From Exophiala sp. HKRS030 (lineage: Eukaryota; Ascomycota; Eurotiomycetes; Chaetothyriales; Herpotrichiellaceae), in NCBI GenBank assembly GCA_023897205.1, contig JAHWDD010000003.1, forward strand, positions 6,947,665-7,011,664: DNA of 64,000 bases, read 5' to 3'. Of the stretch, positions 22,172-32,041 are shown in pieces (position 1 is the first letter of the stretch; each line of letters begins with the position of its first letter). The notes beneath the pieces were generated by a model. That model was not told the DNA's origin. It searched no databases and saw only the letters and a list, made by a program, of their open reading frames with translations. Made by a program: the position numbers and the translations under genes.

Positions 22172-23983
22172 ATGGCGACAAGTCTAGAGTCCCAAGGCAA
22201 AGAAATCGCCAAGGATGATATCGGGATGGTTGGTGCAAGTGACACGGTACGTATGCAGTCCGCAGCGGAAGGTACCACCGTCACCAAAGGCAGGTGGGAG
22301 CGGACTTGGCCAGTCTTGGCTGCCGGGGCAGGCTTGTTCTCTGATGGCTATCTGAACAATGTATGTACATCATACCCACAACCGACCAGTCAAAAAGGGA
22401 AACCTGGGCTCCCATACTAACCTCATCTACAACAAGGTAATTGGATCGGTCAGCACAATGCTGGCAATCATGTAAGACAAGACAAACTACTGAATGCTTC
22501 GAAAAGCTTGTCCTGACACCAGCTCTCCGCCGCAAGCTATCCGAAAGAATATGCCAACAGTGCCGCCCAGCAGAATGTGTCTTCCATCACGTTTGCAGGG
22601 ACAGTGCTCGGCATGCTCATCTTTGGCTACTGTTCTGACTACTTCTCACGCAAGAATGCGCTACTTGCCTCGACTGGGATCCTCATCGTCACAGCCACAC
22701 TCTGTACGGGTGCCTACGGATACCAAGGCAGCATCTCGGGGTTGTTCGTCGCACTGACGGTATATCGTTTCTTTCTGGGCGTGGGCATTGGCGGCGAATA
22801 TCCAGCCGGATCCGTCGCCGCCGCAGAAGCCACGGGCGAATTGAAGCATGGCCACCGGCACCGATGGTTCATCCTCTTCACCAATGTGCAGATCGATCTC
22901 GGATTCGTCATCGGCGCGTTCGTACCCTTTGTCTGCGTGTGTATCTGCTCGGAACGGCATCTGCGGCTTGCCTGGCGTCTGGCTCTGGGGTTTGGGGTTC
23001 TTCCCCCATTGAGCTTGCTGTATCTGCGCACCAAACTGCAAGAGCCCGAAGAGTACAAATACCAGACCATCAAGGGAGGAGCCTCGGTGCCCTGGTCCTT
23101 GGTCGTGAAGCGCTATTGGAAACGTTGGTTGGTGGTCTCCTCACTATGGTTCATGTACAATGTACGTACAGGCTACGGCTCATAATATCCCGAGGATGAC
23201 TTTCTGAACAAGACGCGACAGTTTTCGTCCTACGCCTTCGCGATCTACTCGAGTACTATTCTAACGGTCATCTTGGGAGACTCCGCGCCACTATGGAAAA
23301 GCTTTGGCTGGAACACGGTGATCAACCTTTTCTATATCCCCGGAGCCATCCTGGGAGCTTGTATGTCGCCTTTTATAAAGTCTTGCAAGGCTGCAAGTCG
23401 TTTGGCAGGGCCTCTGAATCCTGTTTTCTTTAGCGACAATGAGCTGACTTTTTTGCGATCATGCAACACAGTTCTCTCCGACATGGTTGGAGCTCGAAGG
23501 GCTCTCGTCCTGGGCCTCGGCGCTCAAGCCATTGTAGGGTTTATCATGGCTGGCTGCTATGTGCCGCTCGCACAGCCGCAGCATATCGCCGGGTTTGCCG
23601 TTGTGTATGGGATTTTCCTGTCCTTGGGTGAGCTGGGTCCAGGCGACAACATCGGTATCGTCGCCTCCAAGACTTCTGCGACGGCCATACGGGGCAGATA
23701 CTACGGCCTCGCAGGCGCCCTGGGCAAGACCGGCGCCTTCGTGGGTAGCTACGTCTTTCCAATCATGGAACGGAACGCTCCTGGGGGACCCTCGGGGGAC
23801 CGTGCTGCCCAGGATCCCTTCTGGGTCGCGAGCAGCTTGTGCGTCTTCAGCTGTGTCTTGGTGTGGTTTTGCTTGCCGGAAATAGGACAGACGACCATCG
23901 CGGACGAGGACATGGCCTTCCGCTCGTATCTCGAGGAGAATGGATGGGACACGCGGCAGATGGGCATTGCTGCCGATGAGTGA
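22172..23983 (+). CDS. MFS transporter of the GIT1 (glycerophosphodiester permease) type (5 exons)
   Basis: Exons 22172-22360, 22437-22471, 22537-23161, 23222-23360 and 23472-23983 give 499 aa with about 12 membrane spans. Family signatures in order: GLFSDGYLNNVIGSV, QNVSSITFAGTVLGMLIFGY, the MFS loop DYFSRKNALLAS, FFLGVGIGGEYPAGS, RWFILFTNVQIDLGFVI, LLYLRTKLQEPEEYK, FSSYAFAIYSSTIL, KSFGWNTVINLFYIPG, GELGPGDNIGIVASK. These match yeast Git1 and related fungal plasma-membrane carriers for glycerophosphoinositol or glycerophosphocholine. The last intron (111 bp) is a multiple of three without stops, so an uncorrected frame reads through it; LSDMVGARRAL directly after GA is the family-consistent join. 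The exact substrate is inferred. Confidence 0.9.
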
Positions 23984-24721
23984 GACGGTCAGAACGACCG
24001 AATTGAGACCAAATAATAGTAGCCAGGGCTGATGATGGAAAGAATGACGCGTAAAAGGACAGCTTTGATTGACTCTCTTCGCTCCCTCGGTTGATTCTGC
24101 AGAATGTTACTAGCAGCTTTCAATTGCAGACCGTGGTACTTTGTATATATTGGGGGGGTTTCGGTTCTAAATATCATTAGGGCTGAACCTATGGTTACCT
24201 AGGGGGCAGCTATGCTGTTCCCGAGGATGACACTATTCTCGAGCCGCACGATATGAACTCGAGAGATTTGTACAATTACGTCTGTTACTGGAACGGGGCT
24301 ATTTGAACAACGTAAAACCATCACCGCCGTTTTGCGACGGTTTCTCTCGTAATGAGTGGGACGGTGAAAAGGGTTGAAAGAATCGGTAAAGCCACCAAAG
24401 GAGAGGATCACTCAGCGCGCCCGCAAATTTTCTTAGAGGTCCCAGCGGGCACTACACATAGCGTAACACTGTGCGAATAATACATTCAGGAAAGGGAAAA
24501 CAAAAGGAGTGTTGCCCATACACCACAAAAGCCCCTGCTCTCACCAAACAAACGAGGAAGCATGCGTGTCCTCTACAAGTATGCACACGAAAGAGGGGGG
24601 GGGGGGGGAAACCAATGTTGCTCTATGAGCTCGGGCGTATTGCTAGTCATATGCAGCTACGGGGCAGACAAAGTTTTCCATTCAGTTTCCTGGTCATACT
24701 CGTACAAAAGTTTCACAGCTC
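23984..24721. other. Intergenic region between convergent genes, with a G14 run
   Basis: A run of fourteen G lies at 24595-24608, about 115 bp beyond the 3' end of the cell-wall protein gene. No gene is recognised. Confidence 0.45.
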
Positions 24722-26377
24722 TCAAGCACAAGACGTGATGGTCATGACGATGTTTTTGCCACCACCAGCAGCAGTGGCAACCGCGGCAGCAGCGGTAGTA
24801 ACTCCTCCAGCACCGGCACCACCAGAACCACCGTTGGCACCGAGGATGCTGTTAAAGACATCAGCAGCGGCTTGGTTCTGAGTCGTGGCCACGGCGGCAG
24901 CAGAAGCACTGGTGCACGAGGCCTGGACTTCGGCGGGAGCGCTGCAGGGAGACCCGAGACGCTGACAGATGAAGCCGGCAATGACACCAATGTTCAGGGC
25001 GGACCCGTGATTGAAGTCGGTTTGATCGGCGGCGATGAAGGCGGCGGTGTTTCGGCCGTCGAGACCGTTCTCGAACAGGATGGAAGGGTCGGAACAGGTG
25101 CCAAAGTCGCCGGCGGCGGCGGCTCGTTTCAGCTTGTTCGCCACTCCACCCGCCGCATTGCATTCTTGTTCTTGGGTCTCACACTGCCCGACGCCGCCGG
25201 ACAGGGAACCGGAGTTGGCGGCGCCGGCGCAGGCGTTGTGCTGGACGGAGCAAGAACGCTGGAGGGCGGCGCCGATATTGATGAACGTGTCGCCGTTGAC
25301 GGAAAAGGCGCGTGCGGCACCGGCGGTGGAAATGACCGGCGGTGGAGGTCCTCCCAACGAACCGGTAAAGGTCTGCACGTTTGTGCCGGTCGCACCACCT
25401 GTTGCTGCGGGGGCGACGGCCGCCGCCACCGTGGATGCTCCAACGTTGGCGGCTGCCATTGTGGTTGTGATGACGGTGCAGGACGCTGAAGCAGCTCCGC
25501 CAGCGGCTGCTGCTGCCGTTTTCGTACTGGCCTCCTCGACTGTGCACTCGTCGGTGGCTGTGGCGCCACCAGCGGCGGCAGCGGCAGCAGCGGCAGCAGT
25601 CGCGGTGCTCCCGACGGAGACGGCAGCAGTAGCAGCGGCAACGGAGAGACCAGCAAAGTCGATGTCGGTTGCACTGATACCCCCCGTTCCAGTAAAGGTA
25701 GGTTTGATGCTGGCGACAGCTGAGCTGATCTCGTCGGGTGTGGCGTCCAAGACAAGGAGCTTCTGGCTAAAGATGCAACCTGGTTCATCATTTGCCGTGT
25801 CACAACTGTTACCTGCTCCGGTATTGTCGTTGAGATTGCCTGGAGCGAATGTGCCGCTTTCGAGAGCCAGGAGAGGGTCGGCACCGATGCCAGCCAGTTG
25901 CTGGGCTAGAGCGATGGTAATGCCCTTGTTGACATCGGCGGCACCGTTCGAGGCAGGGTCCTGGTGCTGCGTGATGGCTGCGATCTCGGGGTTCGCAGCA
26001 GTCTGGGTGCAGATGGCGCTGGTTTGGCCCACTTTGGCAGTGTTCCGTTCGACTGCTCGGTAGACAAGCGCAGCGGCCATGCCTCCTAGATCGCCTGCTG
26101 CTTTGGCGTTGGTGAAGGCCGTATCCGCGGTTTGTTGTTGTAGACAGGCCAAGTCAGTGACATCGCCGGCACCCGCTTTGGCTGCTGCGTCACCTAAAAG
26201 GCCAAAGACGGGATCTTGGATCTTGAGAGGGTTGTTGATCTGGAGTGACGTCCGGACCAGGTCGAGGAATACATTGTGCGAGTGCTCCTGAGGAACTTCA
26301 CGCGCTTTGTGTTGATGGACTGGGCTGGCAGTAGAAAAGCCCAATGTGAGCGCGAGAGCGGCGATTTCGTACTTCAT
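24722..26377 (-). CDS. Secreted alanine-rich cell-wall protein
   Basis: Single exon, 551 aa. A signal peptide is visible (MKYEIAALALTLGFSTASP). The N-terminal region ends with the conserved fungal wall-protein stretch KLLVLDATPDEISSAV. A low-complexity Ala/Thr/Gly/Val region follows (~residues 245-330, with repeated TATAAAAAAAA-type runs). A cysteine-bearing core carries the signature FSVNGDTFINIGAALQRSC, SVQHNACA and CETQEQECNAA. The C-terminal tail is again Ala/Gly-rich and ends in SCA, with no clear GPI signal. The family occurs in filamentous fungi as abundant cell-wall or conidial-surface proteins of unknown biochemical role; some database entries call it ribosomal protein S17 by mistake. 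The long open frames on the other strand are shadows of its biased composition. Confidence 0.85.
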   Translation of the reverse strand: MKYEIAALALTLGFSTASPVHQHKAREVPQEHSHNVFLDLVRTSLQINNPLKIQDPVFGLLGDAAAKAGAGDVTDLACLQQQTADTAFTNAKAAGDLGGMAAALVYRAVERNTAKVGQTSAICTQTAANPEIAAITQHQDPASNGAADVNKGITIALAQQLAGIGADPLLALESGTFAPGNLNDNTGAGNSCDTANDEPGCIFSQKLLVLDATPDEISSAVASIKPTFTGTGGISATDIDFAGLSVAAATAAVSVGSTATAAAAAAAAAGGATATDECTVEEASTKTAAAAAGGAASASCTVITTTMAAANVGASTVAAAVAPAATGGATGTNVQTFTGSLGGPPPPVISTAGAARAFSVNGDTFINIGAALQRSCSVQHNACAGAANSGSLSGGVGQCETQEQECNAAGGVANKLKRAAAAGDFGTCSDPSILFENGLDGRNTAAFIAADQTDFNHGSALNIGVIAGFICQRLGSPCSAPAEVQASCTSASAAAVATTQNQAAADVFNSILGANGGSGGAGAGGVTTAAAAVATAAGGGKNIVMTITSCA

Positions 26378-27909
26378 GATGTGGTTCTTTTCCTCTCGTG
26401 GACACGTGGATATCGTGAAAATCTGCCTCAGAGGATGATGATGGAGTCGTAGAGTCGAGTATAATGCCGAATGTAGGGCCTGCCTAAAGAATGCAAACGA
26501 AGACTAGCTTCGCAGGAAAGAACGAAAAAAGGTTCGCAGAACCGGTAGTGAGAACGAATGGCTTGAAATAGAGAAAAAGTGGTGAAGATTGATGGGAAAA
26601 AAAAACTTGGGTCAGCAGAAAGAGCAGATTTCAAATCCCTTTTAAAAGACGAAACCGTCTGGCAATGATGATGCCGGCAACATGGCCTGATCACAGACAA
26701 GCATGTCTCATGGAACAAGCTTCGAGCAAGATGTTGCACTTGCTGCCTCAAATTGCTGCACTTGCGGAAGACGGTCGAGTGTCCCGATGCCGCAACTAGA
26801 TCTAGGAGGAGTCGAGGGTGGGTTTGATCGATCTAGGGGTCCTTTGCCTCGATTCTTCACGATCTTTGTCCGGGACACGCCATCAAGTAGTCGTGAGAGA
26901 TATTTTCCTGGTGGAGAGTGTGTCAGAAAGAAGAATGCGAAGCTCAAAGATGGCGTCGATGTTGGCGAGTTCGGTGTTTACATTTGTACGGAGCTGTATG
27001 GAGTTGAACCATACACCACCTCCGTGAAACGATTTTAACCGGCCACGTGGGCCATGTCCGGGCTCGTTTTGACACCTAGACATTGCTCTGGAGCGTTCGA
27101 TGATGATATTGTTCCAGCTTGAAGCTTGCTATGTGTTGTAACACCATGCAGATCTCGTCTCAAGAGTCCAAGAACTTGGCGAGCAACGGGAGATCGGATG
27201 ACTGCCCGGACTGGGAAAGGATAGCATATTTCCTTAAGCCTGCAAGCCAAGCGCGAGCCTTTTTCAGGATATGTACTCCATACAGCACATCGTTAATGAG
27301 GGCGCTTGCCATGATTCTCAGACCTGACGTCGCAAAGATCAAGAAAGCATGTTGAGGGTGAATAAAGGGAGCGAGGAAAGTGTGGTCAAACACAAATCAG
27401 ATACAATAAATGTCGGACGAGTGACAAGCTCTGGTCCCTCTTTAGAGCTATGGAGATTGCCAGGGTCTTTCAGGGGCGATCACAGCTCGACATATTAATT
27501 AAACACACTCAAGCGTTTCGCCGAAACGCCCGAGGTTCAAGCGGAGCCTCGTCAGCCTCGTCAGCTTGGGTGATAGAATTATCCAACATTGAGCACTCGT
27601 GTTGTACTTCGTTACATGCAATGATTACCTTGGGAAATTGATACTCATAGAGAGAAATTTGGCTATCTACGGCCAACGCAAAAGAGCTCTTGATGGGTGA
27701 TTCTCGCTTCTTCACAGAAACCTCACAAGGACGTCCGCTCGATTTCAGGGAATCTCGTTTGGCCTTTTCGGATGTGGCACATCCCGAACCGCATACAGGC
27801 AAAGATCATAGCTTCAACGATTACCGCCGCAACTTGTCTGAGTATGTTACATGCTTCAAGACACCGCAGCATGGCCGTGCCGTGGCATCTAGACCTTCCT
27901 GATAGGTGA
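26378..27909. other. Intergenic region, nothing recognised
   Basis: Upstream of the wall-protein gene the sequence is pyrimidine-rich on the minus strand (leader). Short frames at 26703-27038 and 27119-27393 have no domain. Variant motifs GTACGGAGCTG (26987) and TGTACTCCATAC (27275) resemble the TACGGAGTA element. Confidence 0.4.
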
Positions 27910-28722
27910 TCATTCTCTTGCACATGGCCAGGAAAAGCGGATTGTGTTCTTTTCCAGCCCTTCCTTAACGACACCTATTCCGCCAGACTTGATCATCCAT
28001 TCCAGTCGATGATCGCGGTACTCACGCCTCATCAATCCTTTCGCGATTGCCTCAGCAGCCGCCGAGGAAAACGTGGCGGTAGCTGTAACGAACTCCTCGT
28101 GCACCGACTTCACGGATGGACGTTGTTTCGCCCTCTCGTACCATTTCCCGAGGGCACTATCTGCTGCAGGCTCCATACCGTATGATGTCGAACGATTCAC
28201 AAATGGCCACACGCACACGTCTGCCCATCCGAGGCTGACTCCCCCAAACCACTCTGCGTCACCAAGCTGCTCTGTGAGCCATTTCTGCACTTCCCCAGCC
28301 TGTTGCTTGGCTTCGTCCGTCATCTTCCTGGCCAGTTCTCCTTCAGCCCGTTTGTATCCGTGTACCTCTCCCATACCCCAGTTTATCGCCTCGTATTGTG
28401 AGTCGCACACATCCTCAATCATGCGCGCTCTTGCTCGTGCTGCGGGATCGGCTGGACGAAGTGGTTTGTCAGGATACTTGTCCTCAAGATACTCAAGTAT
28501 GATGGTTGAGTCAAAGATGGTCAGATCGCCGTCGACAAGCGTCGGCACTTCGACGCGGTGATTGTTTTTGGCGAACGCAGGATCCATGTTCGCAAGGTCT
28601 CCTGTGCCTGCACCTTTCGGCGTTGCGAAGTTGAATGGAATGCCCTTCTCCCGAAGAGCAATCCTGACCTTTTGTGCGTAACAGCTCACTGGGTGGTCCC
28701 AAAGCAAGAGATCAGCTGCCAT
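27910..28722 (-). CDS. Glutathione S-transferase-like protein
   Basis: Single exon, 270 aa. The N-terminal thioredoxin fold begins LLLWDHPVSCYAQKVRIALREKGI, with Ser/Cys in the catalytic position. The cis-proline turn VEVPTLVDGD and the glutathione-contacting FDSTIILEYLEDKYP follow. The C-terminal helical domain includes GGVSLGWADVCVWPFV. The family conjugates glutathione to electrophiles or isomerises substrates in the cytosol. It is not an obvious zeta-class maleylacetoacetate isomerase, because the SSCSWRVR-type motif is absent, although a fumarylacetoacetase lies 9 kb away. It is divergent from the amidohydrolase gene. Confidence 0.88.
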   Translation of the reverse strand: MAADLLLWDHPVSCYAQKVRIALREKGIPFNFATPKGAGTGDLANMDPAFAKNNHRVEVPTLVDGDLTIFDSTIILEYLEDKYPDKPLRPADPAARARARMIEDVCDSQYEAINWGMGEVHGYKRAEGELARKMTDEAKQQAGEVQKWLTEQLGDAEWFGGVSLGWADVCVWPFVNRSTSYGMEPAADSALGKWYERAKQRPSVKSVHEEFVTATATFSSAAAEAIAKGLMRREYRDHRLEWMIKSGGIGVVKEGLEKNTIRFSWPCARE

Positions 28723-29540
28723 GATGACAAGATCTCAACTATTGGAACACCGTAGTTGATTTGGTTCAGTACTATAGCTGTGAGTCTGATCGGCGTTCAA
28801 GTACTGTTGCTGGAATGTAAATCTAAAGAACAGTCAATCTCGATGTCTGATTTAGTATTCTAAACGAGGATATCGCAGAGACAAAGCTTATGAAGCTCTT
28901 GTACTGTGTTCTTGATCTGTGGTGCTATGCAGATGTAGAATATTTATTACCCATATTCTGACTATTAGTAAGCCAGCGAGTTCTGTAGAAGCGTCTGAAT
29001 ATCCGCGCTTATTTCTGACTTTAATAGGTTCCAATGGCTCGTTCATAGGGAATACGTTATCGGTAGAAGCCCAGAAGTATGCTTTCAATGCGCATTAACA
29101 ATCGGCATAAACGGAAAAGGGGGTCATTACTGAAGATTACGCGAGGGGGAAGGGAGGTGCTAGTTGTGGGAACATATCCATCATGGCTTCTGCATAACAT
29201 CGACTCGTTAGTGTCCGTCGGAAACTTGGATACTGTTCGATAGGTACTCGTACCTCGTTGATTCTCTGCCTTGAAGAAGGGGAAAAAAGGTGCAACAAAT
29301 GTTCCCGAACTCCAGGTGGCTCGAAGCAGCTCGAGAGACTGACCAATAGCATGATTTTCCGTGTCCCCACCATAACACGCACGGCCACGCACCCCACAGT
29401 CGGGGCACCTTGTGAAGCTGGGGTTTCATATAGACGGAGGAACACCTATATCTTCCTGTTGGCTCGTCGTATTTGATCAGCGGCAAGGTATTCCGAACGA
29501 TCCAGGTACAGTCCGTTTCCTCAAGAGTACAGCAAGCGGT
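28723..29540. other. Divergent promoter region, GST and amidohydrolase
   Basis: 818 bp without a supported gene. Overlapping minus-strand frames at 29057-29555 and the plus-strand frame preceding the amidohydrolase ATG lack motifs. Confidence 0.4.
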
Positions 29541-30968
29541 ATGGCGTCCAAGCACATCATCAAAAATGCTACCGTAGTCTCGGTAGACAAGGACATTGGC
29601 AACGTACCCAATTGCGATGTCTTGATCGAAGATGGAATCATTGCAGCTGTCGGTCCAAATCTACAGCATACAAGGGAACATACCGTCATCGATGGCACAA
29701 ATGCAATTGTGTCTCCAGGTTTCATCGATACCCATCGACACACCTGGCAGACACAGCTAACGGGCATCGGCGCGGACTATGTGTTGTCCGACTACATTCT
29801 GAACTTGAGACAAATCTACGGAGCGTCCTATGATGTTCATGATGCGTACTTGGGAAATTATTGCGGAGCGTTGGCCTCCATTGATAACGGAATCACCTAT
29901 CTGCTGGATCATTCGCACATCATGAACTCTCCTGAGCATGCCGACGCCGCTTTGAAAGGATTGAAGGACTCCGGGATACGCGCGACCTTTTGTTACGCCA
30001 TGTATCAGAACCCAGCATGGCCTGGATCTTGCATGGACAAGGAGCGGGAGGAAAAGACTCCAGATTGGAGACTGCAAGACGCCAAACGCGTTCGCAAAGA
30101 GCATTTTCAGTCGAACGGCCCTCACGAACTTGTTCGGTTCGGCTTCGCACTGTCCGAGCCTGATTGGACACCCATCGATCGGCTTGTTCATGAAATCCGC
30201 GAGGCACGAGCGATGGGAGCTGCCATCATCACTGGCCACATCAGTTTTGGCCGATGGGACCCCGGCAATTGCGTAACCCGCCAACTTGGAGAGAAGAGGA
30301 TGCTGGGCCCAGACCTGGTACTCAGCCACTGCAACACTCTACGCGACGATGAACTCGAGTATGTCCGTCAGTACGGCGTCGGAACTTCCTCCACTCCCGA
30401 CACCGAATTCCAGATGGGAATGTGTCACCCGATCGCGTTCAAGGCCAAGGATGTCGGGGCGACCGCATCTCTCGGTGTCGACGTGTGCTGCAGTGCACCG
30501 GCGGACATATTTGCTCAAATGCGGCTTCTACTGCAGGCGCAAAGACATCTCGAGCACGAGAGCAGACCTGGAGCTCCTATGAAGATCGCACGCTTGTGTT
30601 CGGAAATCCTCGAAATAGCCACCATGGGTGGTGCCAAAGCGGTCGGCTTGGAAAAGGTTATCGGAAGCGTCACGCCCGGTAAACGAGCAGATCTACTCCT
30701 CACCAGGTGTGATTCGCCCAAATTGGTACCGGCTCAGGACCCGGTCGGCGCACTAGTGCTATATGCAAATGGTACAGACGTCGACACTGTCTTCATCAAC
30801 GGCGAGATGGTCAAGTCTGGAGGGAAACTGACAAAGGTGGATTGGCCAAAACTTCGCGAAGAACTACGAGCTTCTGTCGATTCTGTCATGGCCAGGTCCA
30901 AGAAGGTTCCGGCCGAAGATTTGCGCACTGCACACGACGCAATGGTGAAGATGCTTACTCGAGGATGA
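29541..30968 (+). CDS. Amidohydrolase, ATZ/TRZ (deaminase) type
   Basis: Single exon, 475 aa. The protein begins with the N-terminal beta-sandwich strand HIIKNATVVSVDKD, and the ATG at 29541 is chosen because this strand starts there. The metal motif is SPGFIDTHRHTWQ (His65, His67). Later ligands are GHIS (His233), SHCNT (His263) and the GVDVCCSAP aspartate (Asp314). The closing sandwich is GSVTPGKRADLLLT. In this branch of the amidohydrolase superfamily (atrazine chlorohydrolase, 8-oxoguanine or S-adenosylhomocysteine deaminases) one divalent metal activates water to remove an amino or halide group from an N-heterocycle. The substrate here is unknown. Usual length and complete. Confidence 0.9.
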   Translation: MASKHIIKNATVVSVDKDIGNVPNCDVLIEDGIIAAVGPNLQHTREHTVIDGTNAIVSPGFIDTHRHTWQTQLTGIGADYVLSDYILNLRQIYGASYDVHDAYLGNYCGALASIDNGITYLLDHSHIMNSPEHADAALKGLKDSGIRATFCYAMYQNPAWPGSCMDKEREEKTPDWRLQDAKRVRKEHFQSNGPHELVRFGFALSEPDWTPIDRLVHEIREARAMGAAIITGHISFGRWDPGNCVTRQLGEKRMLGPDLVLSHCNTLRDDELEYVRQYGVGTSSTPDTEFQMGMCHPIAFKAKDVGATASLGVDVCCSAPADIFAQMRLLLQAQRHLEHESRPGAPMKIARLCSEILEIATMGGAKAVGLEKVIGSVTPGKRADLLLTRCDSPKLVPAQDPVGALVLYANGTDVDTVFINGEMVKSGGKLTKVDWPKLREELRASVDSVMARSKKVPAEDLRTAHDAMVKMLTRG

Positions 30969-31183
30969 GGTGGACAAAGTAATTGAGTACGGCGGTGTGA
31001 GGCTGTGTCTCAAGGTACCTGACAATTGATTCTCTGTTCATGTGGAATCAAAGAACTTGTTGCTTTGACCCGAGCTGTATTGTGTCTGTTGCCGTTCTAT
31101 CGCCACTCGATATGGCTCGCTAGACACACGTAGAAGCACTCGAAGGTAATCTTCTGCATCGAAGTCAAACTGAACCTTGAGAA

Positions 31184-31729
31184 GTGGTGCCTGTTCATGT
31201 CATATTTTGGCTGCAAGACACCAGGCTGGATCTTGCCCCGCTTTACCTCAGCTGCATTGTCATTAAACAAAGCGAGTTCACCCTCGACGGGCACATACTC
31301 AAGGCCTACGATGTATCTGCAGACCACGAGGATTCGACGGTTCTCCACGTTCCGAGTCTTGATCTGGCCGTCTGCGGGGATGTCGTGTACGGAGACTGCC
31401 ATCAGTACTTTGTCGAAGCAAACACTGCGGAGAGACGCAAACTCTGGCTCGACGCCCTAGACGTCGTCGATGGACTCAAGCCCAAGATGGTTGTCGCCTC
31501 GCATAAAAGAGCCAGCCAGATTGACGGCGCATATCTAGTCAATGCAACGAGGAAGTACATCCTTGACTTTGAACGTCTGGGGGCTGAAGTCAAGAGCAAA
31601 CATTCGGACGGTAGTGGAATTGAGAATTGGCAAGTCCTCTATGACAGGGTGAAGAAGGCGTACCCTCATCGCTGGAACGACTTCTTGCTCGGACTGAGCG
31701 TCAAGGCATATTTCAGCGCGGGCCAGTAG
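31184..31729 (+). pseudogene. Decayed metallo-beta-lactamase-fold hydrolase
   Basis: Only the C-terminal half is readable: FTLDGHILKAYDV, STVLHVPSLDLAVCGDVVYGDCHQYF (with the metal-ligand Asp), then LKPKMVVASHKR (the last His ligand) and YILDFERL. The N-terminal HxHxDH metal motif, essential in the family, is not found in any frame upstream. A family-like stretch just upstream in another frame (YFGCKTPGWILPRFTSAALSLNK, about 31198-31265, described in parts: YFG, GWILPRF, AALSLNK) seems to continue into FTLDGH after a frameshift. I read this as a truncated and frameshifted remnant, not a functional enzyme. It sits between the amidohydrolase and a Zn2Cys6 gene. Confidence 0.65.
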
Positions 31730-32041
31730 TCACTCGCTATATACCCAGGTACTCGTGTACAGTTAGCAGCTCGTCCTCTTCCAAAATGAATGTGTCGTAA
31801 GCCTTGATAAATGCTGTCCACCTATATGGATTTCCCCGTGTCTTTCAGTGCCAAGCAAAGCGTCGTTCTTTCCCCAAATATCGTTTTCCGTCCCCCATTT
31901 TCCGTGTTACAGTAAGAACAAATCGACATTCTCCCGGCTCTCCATCGTTCTCATGCATTTTCTCCCTGTTGTGATCTTGCAAACACGGGCTTCCCCATAC
32001 CAGCAAGAGGTTTCATCCTGATCTCAAGACGGAGTATCTCG
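31730..32041. other. Intergenic region, promoter of Zn2Cys6 gene
   Basis: Pyrimidine-rich leader directly before the ATG at 32042; ACGGAGTATC occurs at about 32031-32040. No gene seen. Confidence 0.35.

Noticed and set aside
25035..26063. 342-codon open frame on the plus strand across the wall-protein gene
   Set aside because: It is antisense to a gene with a signal peptide and conserved family motifs. The frame is open because of the Ala/Thr-rich, GC-biased codons, and its product is low-complexity without a domain.
31097..31402. Minus-strand 101-codon frame over the MBL remnant
   Set aside because: It lies opposite the stretch that matches the hydrolase family and has no domain of its own.
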